DNA from: Sisyra terminalis | Lineage: Eukaryota; Arthropoda; Insecta; Neuroptera; Sisyridae | DNA length: 64,000 nucleotides | NCBI GenBank assembly: GCA_958496175.1 | Contig: OY292276.1 | Span: 17,936,001 to 18,000,000 of the forward strand | Direction of reading: 5' to 3' | In this document: positions 1 to 11,501 of the stretch, one piece after another | How positions within the stretch are numbered: position 1 is the first letter of the stretch | Layout of the letters: every line of letters begins with the position of its first letter | Position numbers and translations under genes: made by a program | The notes under the pieces: model-generated | What the model saw: only the letters and a program-made list of their open reading frames with translations | The model's database searches: none | What the model was told of the DNA's origin: nothing

Positions 1-796
1 AAGGTATCTTATGCAAGGGAAGAGAAGTATAATCTACTGCGTTTGATTATAAAGATAAAAAGGTAAATAAGGTATTGAAGAAAGAAATTTCATGGTTTAA
101 AACTATAAGGAAGTGATTGAGCAATTGTTTCGAATAGTTTGAAATAAAAAAAAATAATCCATAGTGGTAGTAAACTACTCAAACTTTAGCAAATGTTGAG
201 CTAAAGCTGAAGAGTCCCCACTTTTTGAAATATATTTCTAACCTAGCTTATTAAATTTAAAAAATGTCCACACGTCAACCATCACAATTTCAACTCTACT
301 TCAACGTCGACTTATAAAGAAAAGAACATATTTTGTAGAAATTTGCAATGGAAAGGATACGACGACTTGATTTTAAATTTCTCATTGGACTTATGGAGCA
401 CGTTCACTCTAGTTTACAGCTCCGTGGTTATGCCAGAATTTGGTCGCTATAACACCAAGGCTTATGAGAAAAACCGTTAGAAATTTGGATAACTATTTTG
501 GAAGACATTTTACCGCTATACATTACCAAAATAATTTTGTCAGGAATTTAGACTCAGTACCATTGATACAGTTCAAGAGAATTCATAATTTTTAAAAATG
601 CAATAAAAAAATTCTTTCAAAGTGACCAAAAAAAATCAAATGGCAGCGCTGATCAAAAGTTTCAACCACTTGCTTTACGAGCTATGAGCCTTACCTATGA
701 AGCCTATTCATCTTATGTGAATACAGAAATATGATAATATATTTTACAATTAATATTTTTAGTATGAAAGTAGCTGAAAACATCAATTATTTCGGT

Positions 797-1135
797 GAAT
801 CAATGATAATATAATTTATCTGCAATTTGTTGTAGATCCGAGGATTTGAGGATTTTTTTTATTTTTAAATAATTTACACTTTGTTTTTTTTAATGTTTAC
901 AACGTTTTGGATTATAAATAACAGAATAAATGTATAAAGAATAAGTTTGTAACAAAATGTCATTTTGTTAAAAATTTATTCATTATACATTTGTTCTGTT
1001 AAAAGCATAAATAAATTGCGAAACGTTGCAAAAAATAAAAAAAAAAAACAAAGTATAAATTACTTAAAAATTCAAAAAATCTTCAAATCCGCGAAACAAA
1101 TTGAAGATAAATTACAGGATCGGAATCAATAATAA
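797..1135. mobile_element. Hairpin (foldback) element with 13-bp direct repeats
   Basis: Two inverted arms (about 810-959 and 961-1122) meet almost without a loop at the centre acaaaatg/tcattttgt. The unit is bounded by GAATCAATGATAA (797-809) and GAATCAATAATAA (1123-1135), 12 of 13 identical, like a target-site duplication. The right arm includes gcgaaacgttgc (1017-1028), which faintly recalls the ribozyme-like cores found elsewhere in the window. Confidence 0.6.
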
Positions 1136-4100
1136 GTATAAAGTATACTTAAAAATGTTTATGTAATTTTTTTGTGTAAAATATTATGTATTATAAAAAT
1201 CACAAGATCCAATAAAATTAAGTTCAAATTTTAATCCAAATCTATTAGATAGAAATAAATCAAAAAATTTTAAAACTAAAACAGAATTCCTTAGAAATAT
1301 TATAAGATGAAACATTTAATTAAAATTCGAGCATATTTTCTTTTATTTATCAATGTGTACATATCAACAGCGAGGAAAGATTCAATGTCTGCGTTCAATA
1401 GAAAAAGTGGCCTCAAGGAGATAATTATTAAATTTTCTTCGCTAAAATAAAAAGAACTTAAAACATATTAACTTCTTTCAATCATTAAAAACTAATTATT
1501 TAAAAAATACTAACGCACAAAAAATTGCTCTGTAAAAAATCGTTAACAATTTCTCTTTAAATTTTTTTACTCTCCTTTGTTCTCACAACATTAACAATGT
1601 TACGGTACAAAGTAGTAACCAAAGTAACTGTACAATTTAGAACGCGAAAATTTTCATTTTTTAAAAACTTTTAGATGGAGATCGTTAATATGTAGGTAGG
1701 TAATGCTAGAAATAAGTAATGTTCGGATAACTGGACCACTTGCCAATTACGTATAACGAAAATTGGACAATTTACATTTCTTTTGCATATATTTCTTGCT
1801 TTAATAATGATTGTTACCTATAAGTATAGCTTTCCACACTGAATTTAATTCAATTATGACAATTTTAAATTGTAGTGGTACAAATTATAACTAAAGTAAA
1901 TAAATAGGATATTACTTAACAGAAAAAAAGGTATAATTTTATTTACATTATATTATTACGCCTATTTACAAATTATTTGAACCATAAATAATTTTCAAGG
2001 TTAATATAGGAAAATGAGTTAGTAATGTTTCATAGGGGCATGTAAGTACGTTAACATATAGCATATATTAATATACTAAATATAAAAAAAAATGTTGTAC
2101 TATGCAAATTATTTACTTTGATAATTAAAATCTCCACTAAAACGCACGAGAATAAAATTAAGAAAATAATGAATCGCTTATGTATCAAATATAATTACAG
2201 TCAAGATAAACCTGAACTGATAATTATAATGATTAAAAATGTGAAGAATCAAAAAGGTGGGATGCTTTTCAAGCGCGTAACTTGATTTTATATCACAAAA
2301 AAAATCGAAAATAACGTTGCAATGGCTTTACAACCTTATATGCAACATATAATTGTTGGCAGAAGAATTACAACAAATTATCTTAGCCGCCCGTGCCACC
2401 AACAACTCATAATAATTATCATTAGGAATAAATAATGTAATTTTTAGCATGTGTAAATTTTATGAGATTAAATAAAACAAATGTGTGCAAAATTAAATGA
2501 TTAATCTGCATTTACTTCACAGCATAATTATTGTAATTAATTTTTAGATCAAAATCATAAAGTATGTTGTTAATTATGTACGTATTAAGTAAATAAAATG
2601 TGTTAAAAGAATCAAAAAATAAGACAAATGTAGTCTTGCTACCGACAGTGTTGTGTAAAACTTTTATGAGTAAAAAATATATAAAAGAATTTTTGTGCCC
2701 ATCATATTTTCTCAATGGTTTCTACGGTTTTATTATTCGCGGGGTCTCTCATAACTAATGCTATTTGTAATTCTACATAGGACTGCTAATGAAAATTAGT
2801 TAAAGTGGATTTCAACTATTGGTCATTGTACTAAAAGATTAGATTTTTTCGTTTGAGCCTTTATTTCCCAACCAGTAAAAATGTTATGAACCTCTTTAAA
2901 CAATATGCTTTTCACCCCTTAAACCAGTGGTTAATCAAAAGTAAGACAAGCTCGTGTACGAAGCTTTTCTATAATGAATTACAAGTGACCTGGTGTAAAT
3001 AAATTAGAGTAAAACGAATTTACTGTTAAGAAATTTAACGACTTTAGAATTTATCTTCAAAATTCAGACAAATTCGGTTTTTGAACTTCAGAAAAGTTAA
3101 CATTGGACTCGCATACCAACAATACCGTTAGTGACACACAATTGAACTAAAAAGTTTAGCAAAATCCTTATTTCTAAAGATTTCTCTTTTGAGATTTACT
3201 ATGTAGCATTCTGAAAGAATTATTTGCCACAGTACCCGTCAATTTTGTTTCTAAGATGAATCTCTATAGACATTAAATTGAATTCTTGTAAATATTTTAT
3301 ATAGTTTATGTCCCATTGGATCAAATAATACCAGAGAATTGAAACAAATCTAAACTAGAGATGAAGTTTATATAGAGAAACAAGACAAAGATAAACATTC
3401 CATATTTGTGTTGTTTGAGTTACATTTCACTTAAATTTTTCCGACATACCCTTCTTATAATGGACCGTCGATAAATTACGTAGACAATTTTTGCCTTCTT
3501 TAGATCCCTTTCTTGCTTTATAAGGCAAAATAATATCGTTTTTGTGTATTACAAATAGGAGAAGTAAGATAGTAAGACTTTTATGATCTTTTTCCAAATT
3601 GCTTTACGGAATTTATAATAGACTCCATTTTTTTTATTTCACCGATTTCAAAATCCGAATTGTACTTCGTCTTTTATTTGCAGTGTTCTGTTTTGTCCGA
3701 TCATGATTTATTTCAACAGTGTGTAGTTATTTTCTCATAATATGGCAGTGTCCTGTTTAAAGATTTCCAAACGTCCTAGTTTTCTTCTCTCCCGGGTTAG
3801 GAAACTTATTGGTACATTTCCCTTCTTGGAAACTATTTGGTATATTTTAAGCGTTCTTTCATCCTAATAATCCCGTAAATTTTATTCTGAATATTTACCC
3901 CATAATTTTCTTTATTTGTTTAAAGTTTACATACCTAACAGTACTGTCTACTTAAATACATATCTATTTTTATTCTTTTTTTATAAATACTCATATTTTA
4001 GCACCTATATGTAAAAACAATTTGCACTGCAAAAGTTTTGCTCTTTTTGTAAACATATTCGAAAACAACGAAAAAATTCAACGAATTGTTTAAATTGATT

Positions 4101-5699
4101 TAAAGTTGAGAAGAAATAAAAGTAAAGGATTAATATGAAAAACAACTTAAGTGCCACTCCATCAGAGAAAAAGGGACATTAATTAAACCATTGGATTTAA
4201 AAAAAATGGTACTTAACATTTATTTGAATTTTAAATTCTGCTCATTTACCGTATCGTTAACGAAGGTTCGTTTAGAAAAATGTATTAAAGTTTTGCGTTG
4301 AAGTGTTTTAGTAGGAAAACAAATATATACTTACAATGGGGAAAACCACTAGGTTATTATTTGTACAAGAAAAAAATGAATTTTCTTATTTATAAACATT
4401 ATTTTTAAAAAAAATACATTGATTAGTTTTGAATATTAAAAGCAAGTGGGAATTTAAAATTAATGTCTCAATTTTTTTTTCAAATGCACAAGTTATATGT
4501 AGTATTATCCCTTCATAATACTCTATTTACCGTTATACATAGCGCCTGGTTTGGAATGCCTTTTTAAAAGCAATTCCTTTCTTCTTACTTACAATTTCTT
4601 CATTGTAATATTATCACGATTACCAAGAACACAGCAAGGGTGTATAAAAATAAAAGGGCGCACCCATTTACAGGGGTGCCGCAATTGTAAAAAGGGGAAA
4701 ATAAACTACCACTATCAGTAAATTGTACCACATTTAGAATTGTATTACCTCAAACATAACACGCAACCGTTCTAAGCATGTGAAATATTCGTAACGATAT
4801 TCACCAAAAACCACTATGGTTTGGGAAAGTATTAAAAACGAAAACTGAGTAAAATGTGATAAAAGATTTGGAAACCTTACGTTTGAGCAAATTTTAAAGG
4901 CTTCATTAGAAATGTACGAATAATCAATATTGAAAATTCAAATTTAATTTAAAAACAAAAAACAATCAATTGAATGTGTTTCGATATTATAATTGCCTGG
5001 ATGTAATTTATTGAAAGAAGTCAATTAATTTGACTTTGGTATAATGTTTGTCATTGACTTGTGTTTCATTTAGGTTTCTTTTTTTTGTGTGGCACATAAC
5101 TCTTCATTGTAACTGACAAATTTTATTTCTTGTACCGTTTTCTTTAATTTGGCTGCTTCGATTTTATTCTTCTTTCGATGCTTGTTTGTGGGCTTATGAT
5201 CGTAAAAGTTTAGTGGATTTATAAGTATTTGGACGACAGGAAATAAGTAATCATGTTTCAAGTACCAAAATAAGACTACGTTTCATTTGATTGTACAATT
5301 TATTACCGATACGAATACTGCTGAATTATTCCAATAAAATTTTTCGAATTTTGGATCTATAATTTCAGGAAACTGTACAATGGTAGTCAAAAGAAATATT
5401 TCTGATATATAAACTATCATTACCCTTTCTATGTGAAGAAAACACATTGTACATAATGTATGTAAATATTGCATTAAGATACTTTAAGAAAACTTTTCAG
5501 AACAAAAATTTAAAATTTTTAGTGAACTACCGATGTTAAATGTAATATTGAAGTTAAAGACAACTTTGTATAAACCATATTCTTCGTATAAAGTTTTCTG
5601 TCATAGCGCTGCGTATCAACTTAAATGATTTTCGCGGTATTAACTGTACTATATAAACCTCCGATAAATGCTGTTAGAGAAATAAATCGAGTTAAACAT
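1136..5699. other. Non-coding, AT-rich
   Basis: No supported gene. A 60-base GC-richer patch at 2350-2412 has codon-like composition and is discussed under findings. Confidence 0.5.
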
Positions 5700-5918
5700 T
5701 AGTAATTATAGATTGATAAAATATTCAGAGGACTAGGACTAGTTTTAACTTTGTTAAAACGATTTTTTACGAACGCCTGAGGAAGGTTCAATAAAGGAGC
5801 CGAAACGTCGCATGTAATAAATAAAGTTTTGACCGATTATTTTTGATCCTAGTCCTCTTAATATTTTATCAATCTATTATCATCGAGGATTTGAAATTTT
5901 ACAATAAATAGTAATTAT
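5700..5918 (+). mobile_element. Insertion with hammerhead-like core, copy 1
   Basis: Direct repeat TAGTAATTAT at 5700-5709 and 5909-5918. Inverted arms 5705-5740 and 5845-5880 match at about 33 of 36 positions. Between them lies a hammerhead-like core: CTGAGGA (5777-5783), a five-pair stem II GGTTC/GAGCC (5785-5789 with 5797-5801), GAAA (5802-5805) and GTC (5807-5809). One extra A sits between the CTGANGA box and stem II. No coding sequence. Confidence 0.65.
5775..5811 (+). ncRNA. Hammerhead-ribozyme-like motif, copy 1
   Basis: Core boxes CTGAGGA and GAAA flank a five-base-pair stem II; GTC, a normal hammerhead cleavage triplet, follows directly with ACGT as a minimal stem III, as known for the hammerheads of Penelope-like elements. 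Stem I begins GC/GC and is then imperfect. Activity is untested. Confidence 0.5.
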
Positions 5919-6289
5919 CATAGAAGCAACATAAAATTATAACAATATATGCATACAAGTTATTAAAATAAATAAGTGTTTAAAATATGTTTCCGTTAGT
6001 GTTCAAACACGTTAATGTATCAACAATTATCGAAATACACGTTAACTCTTTCCTCTGTTTGTAACTTCATTTATTAAATGATTATTTTTTATCGCAGATA
6101 TCAGATAATCGTAAACTATTGAGTTTACTTTTATTAATAAAATTCGCGAACTTTAACTTACTATTTGGGATATTTAAACTTCAAATTCTTCTAAACTTTT
6201 ACTTAAAATCTTTATAGTTAAGGTAGAACGATGAAATACAGTGAAAATAATCATCAAACTATTACACCACTGACAAAACATTGCTCAGC

Positions 6290-6440
6290 TTACTAATGGC
6301 CAATTGTAGGTCTGGTAGGTGTTTGGTTCGAATCTCGTATCATGCAAATTTTCGATATTTCTCGATTTACGGATTTTTATTAATCCTAGAGTCGCTAAAG
6401 ACCTTGGTAGTTATAAAGCGATAATAAATAACAATAAAAA
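6290..6440 (+). mobile_element. tRNA-derived SINE, copy 1
   Basis: A B-box-like GGTTCGAATCTC (6325-6336) is followed by a tRNA-unrelated body (CTCGATTTACGGATTTTTAT, then CCTAGAGTCGC and an AAGACCTTGGTAG stretch) and a tail ending AACAATAAAAAA. The same order occurs at 40117-40277 on the other strand, which defines a family. Confidence 0.65.
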
Positions 6441-9400
6441 AATATTGCCCACAATGTAGGTCCCAAAGACCACATATTACACTTGTAATAATTGCATAAT
6501 TTAACTAAAACGCCCTTAATATAATTTAATGATAGCATTTTTAAATGCTGATTATATCGGTTTAATGTAAGATTTATATATGTGCCTACTTGCGCACTTA
6601 GTATCTTTTATGTATTTAAGTATCACGATTTTTCGCAAATTTTTAACCCTAATAATTTTGCGAAGGTAGTGTAATTACAGCTTCTTTAACTTTTACAAGA
6701 TGGTGGTCTATATCCATGGCGCAAAACTAATGTTAGTATTTCAATGAACACCGAAAAATTGTAACATTGTAACAAATTGTATGATGTCACATAATCATGG
6801 GAATGTTAGAGAGTACCTAACAAAAAGGAGATGAAACTCGAGGCAAAGGCCTCTGGGGATTAGTTTCTTTCCATACCAAAAAATAACAATATTTCAGTAT
6901 AGTAGCGGAATACGAGTTGTACTATCTGATATACATATTCTGTTTCATATCTTTGATTATAATATTTTGTTTGATGTATACAAGGGATCGTCTTCCCCTT
7001 ATATTTCCCCTCGTTATTTTACATAACATGTTAATTTTAAGTAATGTCTTAGGCTATTCTCAAAAATGTTCTCCACAGATTTCACTTTGTAAGCTATATA
7101 CAGTATACACATTTGCATTTAAATTTTGCACCGACTTTAACTAATATTACGGTTTATTTTCAAATCAAGGCAAAAAAAGAAGATTAATAATCAATTCTAC
7201 AAAAAAGTTCATTTGAATAGTCCTGAAGTGATTGGAGTTGGCAAACTTCCTTTGGTTTATTAAGCAGATAACATTTAACTGTTTATAGCCTGGTTTTCCA
7301 TAGAAAACTTCCGAATTTCTTTTACGAATTAAGGCTAACTAATACCTAAAAAATATGAATTTTAAAAATTAATTAGTCCAAAAACATACTAACCTAACCA
7401 AAAACAAACTCAATAAATTTAAAAAAAAAACATTAGTAATGAGTACCATTCACCAAGTAATTCAATTTCTTAATAGGAAAAAGTGAAGTTAAACAATTAT
7501 ATTTTTAATTAGAAGGAAATGATTGTTAACGAATGATAGAATATAACGTTGGAAAGTGAATGAAACACGTAGAACCAGTATCTTCAATATAGTTATAGAT
7601 GATGATCTCAGCACGGAAAGTTGTTACTCAACCACAATCTGTTGCTTTACCAAAGTTCAACAGATTTCGTTCCTCCCACATAATCAAAATGTCTGATGCA
7701 TAAGCAAATTTATAATAAATGCAAGATAAGTATTGAATCTATTTGTAAAATAAAATATTTTCAAAAATTCATCTAATAATATTTTACACAACACAAAATG
7801 AATAATTGCAAGAAGTTATGAAATAGCTTGCAACTTATCTCATGAATAATACAAAAACAAACTTTAAAAGGAACAAACATTGAAATGCAAAGATAGAAAC
7901 TATCCGAGTTCGGTTAATGTTTGAACCCATTTGGTTTAATATATTGACATAAAATATTTACTCATCGAATTTTTTGACGAAAAAAAAAATCATTTGAAAT
8001 GCATTACTGTTAGTTAATGTCTTATCAGAAGAAATAATAAACCGCAAGATAAAAATATTATCGAAAAAAAAAGTTTAATATATATAATTACTTGGTTTAA
8101 ATAAAAGAAATATTTTTCCGAAAGAAAATCTAAGTTTGTAAATAATTTATAGGGAAAAAAATCGGAAATATACCATTCGACAAAGCATTTAATATTTATA
8201 TAGCGGATATTTTTATAAATGACGGCATAGAAAATTCAAGGCTGCTACAATATCTTCATCATGAAAATGTCTGCACTTACAAATGAATCGAGTAAAATTC
8301 ATTCGGAAAATTCAATCATAAAAAAGTATAATTGAAAACTATCCAAACTCAATTGATAAAATGTTATTTCCAAATGTAATGTCTAATAAGTTCTTTCTTT
8401 TGCAATTTAATGTGCGAATTGTACCTAATTTATCTGACCTCGTTTTTCCTCACTAAAACCATTTAAAATTTGTAATTCCTTGTTGCACGTTTTGTAGGTT
8501 AATATATTGTGCTATTTATATAATTCAATTTTTATTAACGAAAATTTTACTAATTTAAAGAAAAGTAAAATTTATTACCTTTGACTATTGTTTTATTAAC
8601 CTGAATGTTATCCGTATAAAATCACTACCACTAAAAATTTACAAAAATTTATTGAAACACATTTTACTCACTTATTCCTAAAAAAAAATGTTTTTATTCT
8701 TATATCACACACAAAAAAGGAAATAAAACCATAGAAATTAGATTACAAATGCTTTTCGTGTTCGACCTGCAAGTGAACCTAAACAACTGAACTGATACCA
8801 CTAACTCAACTTACTAACTGTTACTGACGAAGTCTTTAAGACTATAGCCAGTGGACTACCAATCCACAAAAGACAGCAATCGACTGAACCGATTTGATAC
8901 ATTTAACATTTGATACATAATAAAAAGCCGGCTCCAGTCTGATAAATATACAATTCTCTTCAACCGGTCAATTAATTTTTAATGAAATGTTAAAAAGTAA
9001 ATGTTAAAGCATTTCAAAATTGAAACGATCAAAGTCCCCAAATATATTTCGGGTGTTTAATGTATTAATTAATTTACAAAAAAAGGTAGAAATATTCAGG
9101 GATTATATAGGCCATAACGCAGACGCGGATGTATGTTAAAAGTCAAATTTGACAGCCCTTGACAATTAGGGGTTTTGATATCCTTGTTTTTTCAAGAAAA
9201 AAACATATTTAAAAGGAACAATCGCTTTTTTTCAGAATGGAAAGCGGTAAATGAATGGCTAACTTCATCATAAGTCAATATTGAGGAAATCCACGCTATT
9301 GCCGTACTATATTGAGTGTGAAGTCCCTTGACTCAAATGTGGCGTGACACACCCCTTAATATAATTATATCAAAAAAATGTCATTTGGCTGCATTTATGC

Positions 9401-9481
9401 AGCCTCTTAGAAATGAAAATATCAATTATTAACATTCAACGATCAATATATGACAGCAAAGCAAAAAAATTAGCAAATCAT
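6441..9481. other. Non-coding, AT-rich
   Basis: No supported gene. A somewhat GC-richer patch lies at about 8755-8960; it may be regulatory but shows no recognisable motif. Confidence 0.5.
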
Positions 9482-9660
9482 ACCTTCGAAAATTGCACTT
9501 TAAATCCCAGTCGGCACAACCGTCTCTACTGGTAGCACTTCACGGCACCAGACTGGCAAGATCTTTGATTAGCGATGCGTACGCCCCATCAAATTCAAAC
9601 AAAACCGTTTTTCTGGTTCCTCCTTTTCAATCGGTCGACTAAAATCGGATGCACTTCATG
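9482..9660 (-). other. Possible non-coding first exon of a minus-strand gene
   Basis: A stretch clearly richer in GC than its surroundings ends at its low side with a donor-like GTATGATTT on the minus strand. It has no useful open frame; two short ATG frames end quickly. It lies head to head with SNRNP27, so it could be the 5' UTR exon of a transcript running toward lower coordinates. No matching downstream coding exon was found. Confidence 0.3.
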
Positions 9661-10168
9661 CAATTGGAATAAATGACAATTGATTATAGTTTTCTCAAAC
9701 AAATGTCGAATATTTGGACGATTTTAACAATACATCGGTCATTATATTGAATAGCGTCTTTCGTGTCTTTTCATAATTGTGCGCGTGCGTATCACAAATG
9801 AAACATGGTAGCTAACGCAATCTAGCGATGGAAAAAACAAAGAATTCACCGCACATAGTCTAGCGATAGCAAAAAAACGGTAAACATTTCACAGAATTAA
9901 AAATGCCGTAAAAAAGCATACGATATTACATTCATGGATTTTATTCAGTGTTTGATCGAAAGAATGTGTATGTCGGAAATTTTTGTTATTTGACAGCTGC
10001 AGGGAAAAAGGTTCGATTTTTTAAAATTAAAGTTTTATAATTAGCTTAAATTAACATTAATTTATAGTTTTTACACTAGGAAAATATTTTTAATTAAATG
10101 CACTTGTAATTTTTTTTTTGATATCAAATTATTCATATAATTCTCTATACTTTTCCAGGAACTTTCCT

Positions 10169-10636
10169 ATGGGTAGAAGTCGATCAAATTCACCGGCTCG
10201 ACGACGTGATAGAGAGAGGGAAAGGGAGAGAGATCACGACCGGCGAAGGAAACGGTCAAGATCTCGGGATAGAGACCGGGATCGAGATAGAGATCGGGAT
10301 AGAAGACGTCGTTCTGCAGACAGAGACCACCACCATCATCGTAGACGGGAATATTCGCGGTCTCGTTCTCGAGAAATAGAAAGAAATCGTAGTAAAAACA
10401 AATCAAAACACGACGATGTCGAACGACCGGCGATAACTGCTGCTGATTTGGAAGGGAAGTCACCCGAAGAACAGGAAATGATGCGAATGATGGGTTTTTG
10501 TAATTTCGATACAACCAAAGGCAAAAAAATCAAAGGGAACGACGTTGGCGAAGTTCATGTGATTCTAAAAAGGAAGTATCGACAATATATGAATCGTAAA
10601 GGCGGATTTAATCGTCCTTTAGACTTTGTTGCTTAA
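10169..10636 (+). CDS. SNRNP27: U4/U6.U5 tri-snRNP 27 kDa protein
   Basis: This encodes a 155-residue spliceosomal tri-snRNP protein, the same length as the human protein. The first half (about residues 1-75) is an RS-like domain of alternating Arg/Ser, Arg/Glu and Arg/Asp dipeptides with a His run. The C-terminal half carries the family's conserved block: [16 protein letters not shown], then FDTTKGK, then a basic stretch ending [10 protein letters not shown]. The family acts in the nucleus during spliceosome activation. The frame is open from 10118, but I start at 10169 because the ATG beginning MGRSRS matches the family N-terminus. A likely 3' splice site (ttttccag, ending 10158) lies just upstream, so a 5' UTR intron is probable; its first exon may end near 10010. 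It converges with FANCI, whose stop is 865 bases downstream. Identity rests on recalled family sequence. Confidence 0.95.
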   Translation: MGRSRSNSPARRRDRERERERDHDRRRKRSRSRDRDRDRDRDRDRRRRSADRDHHHHRRREYSRSRSREIERNRSKNKSKHDDVERPAITAADLEGKSPEEQEMMRMMGFCNFDTTKGKKIKGNDVGEVHVILKRKYRQYMNRKGGFNRPLDFVA

Positions 10637-11501
10637 GTATTTACAATACACAATAATCAGGATATTTAAGTCAGATAGACTGAGATATATTTTCAGGGTT
10701 TAGATTTCATAATCTCGACAAGATTTCAATTACAATGAACCTCATAATGTAATCAGGATTTTTATTTTTGGGTCCGTAATTACCTCATACGTAGTAGCGT
10801 AGCAGATTCGAAACTGTATTTTCACAATTTCAAATACCTCTTGCAATAATAATTGCAAAATTGTTGTTTGTTATAGTATCAAATAAGATTTTTTTCGCTA
10901 ATTTTTAACAGTTTACACTGTATTTACAATATACAAAGATATTTGCAATTAAGGAGAAATCCAATGAGACCGAAAAAAAGTTGCTTGGCAATCAAAATAT
11001 GTGTCTGACACAATACGAAAAAGAATACTACGCAAATTTTTTACTGCATCAAATCTTTGTATATTGTAAATCCAGTTATAATTTTCATTTTTTTCTATAC
11101 CCAATAAGAAAATTATTTCGCGTTCTGTCAATAAGTTTACAACTACATTCGAGTTTAGTAACTCCTTTTATTTATAACAGTAATCGATTCAAATAACTTG
11201 TTACATTATTTAAATGAAATACACTTTATTATTATTACTGATATTATAAGAAGAACATACTTTTATATCTTAATAATTTTTCATACGGTTAAGCAATTCG
11301 TTTATTAAAAGCGAGATATTTTGTAAATATTACACTATTGTTGTACAAAAATGGAAATCAAATGAAGTATTTTTATATAAAAATATTTAGTTCAACTTCA
11401 TTTTATTTCTGTAAATGTACTACGGGTTGTACAATGAAAAATAAAATAAAATACCTCGAATTAATTACACTCGAGTTATTATTGAAGAAAATCACAAGGA
11501 T
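10637..11501. other. Convergent intergenic region
   Basis: Space between the stops of SNRNP27 and FANCI; it should hold both 3' UTRs. Nothing else seen. Confidence 0.6.

Noticed and set aside
5070..5261. 63-codon minus-strand frame with a Lys-rich C-terminus
   Set aside because: No recognised family, no splice support, length expected by chance.
6321..6336. GGTTCGAATCTC as part of a tRNA gene
   Set aside because: No cloverleaf or intact A box around it; it belongs to the SINE.
6917..7144. 75-codon hydrophobic frame resembling membrane segments
   Set aside because: AT-rich DNA readily gives Ile/Phe/Leu-rich frames; no motif or splice context.
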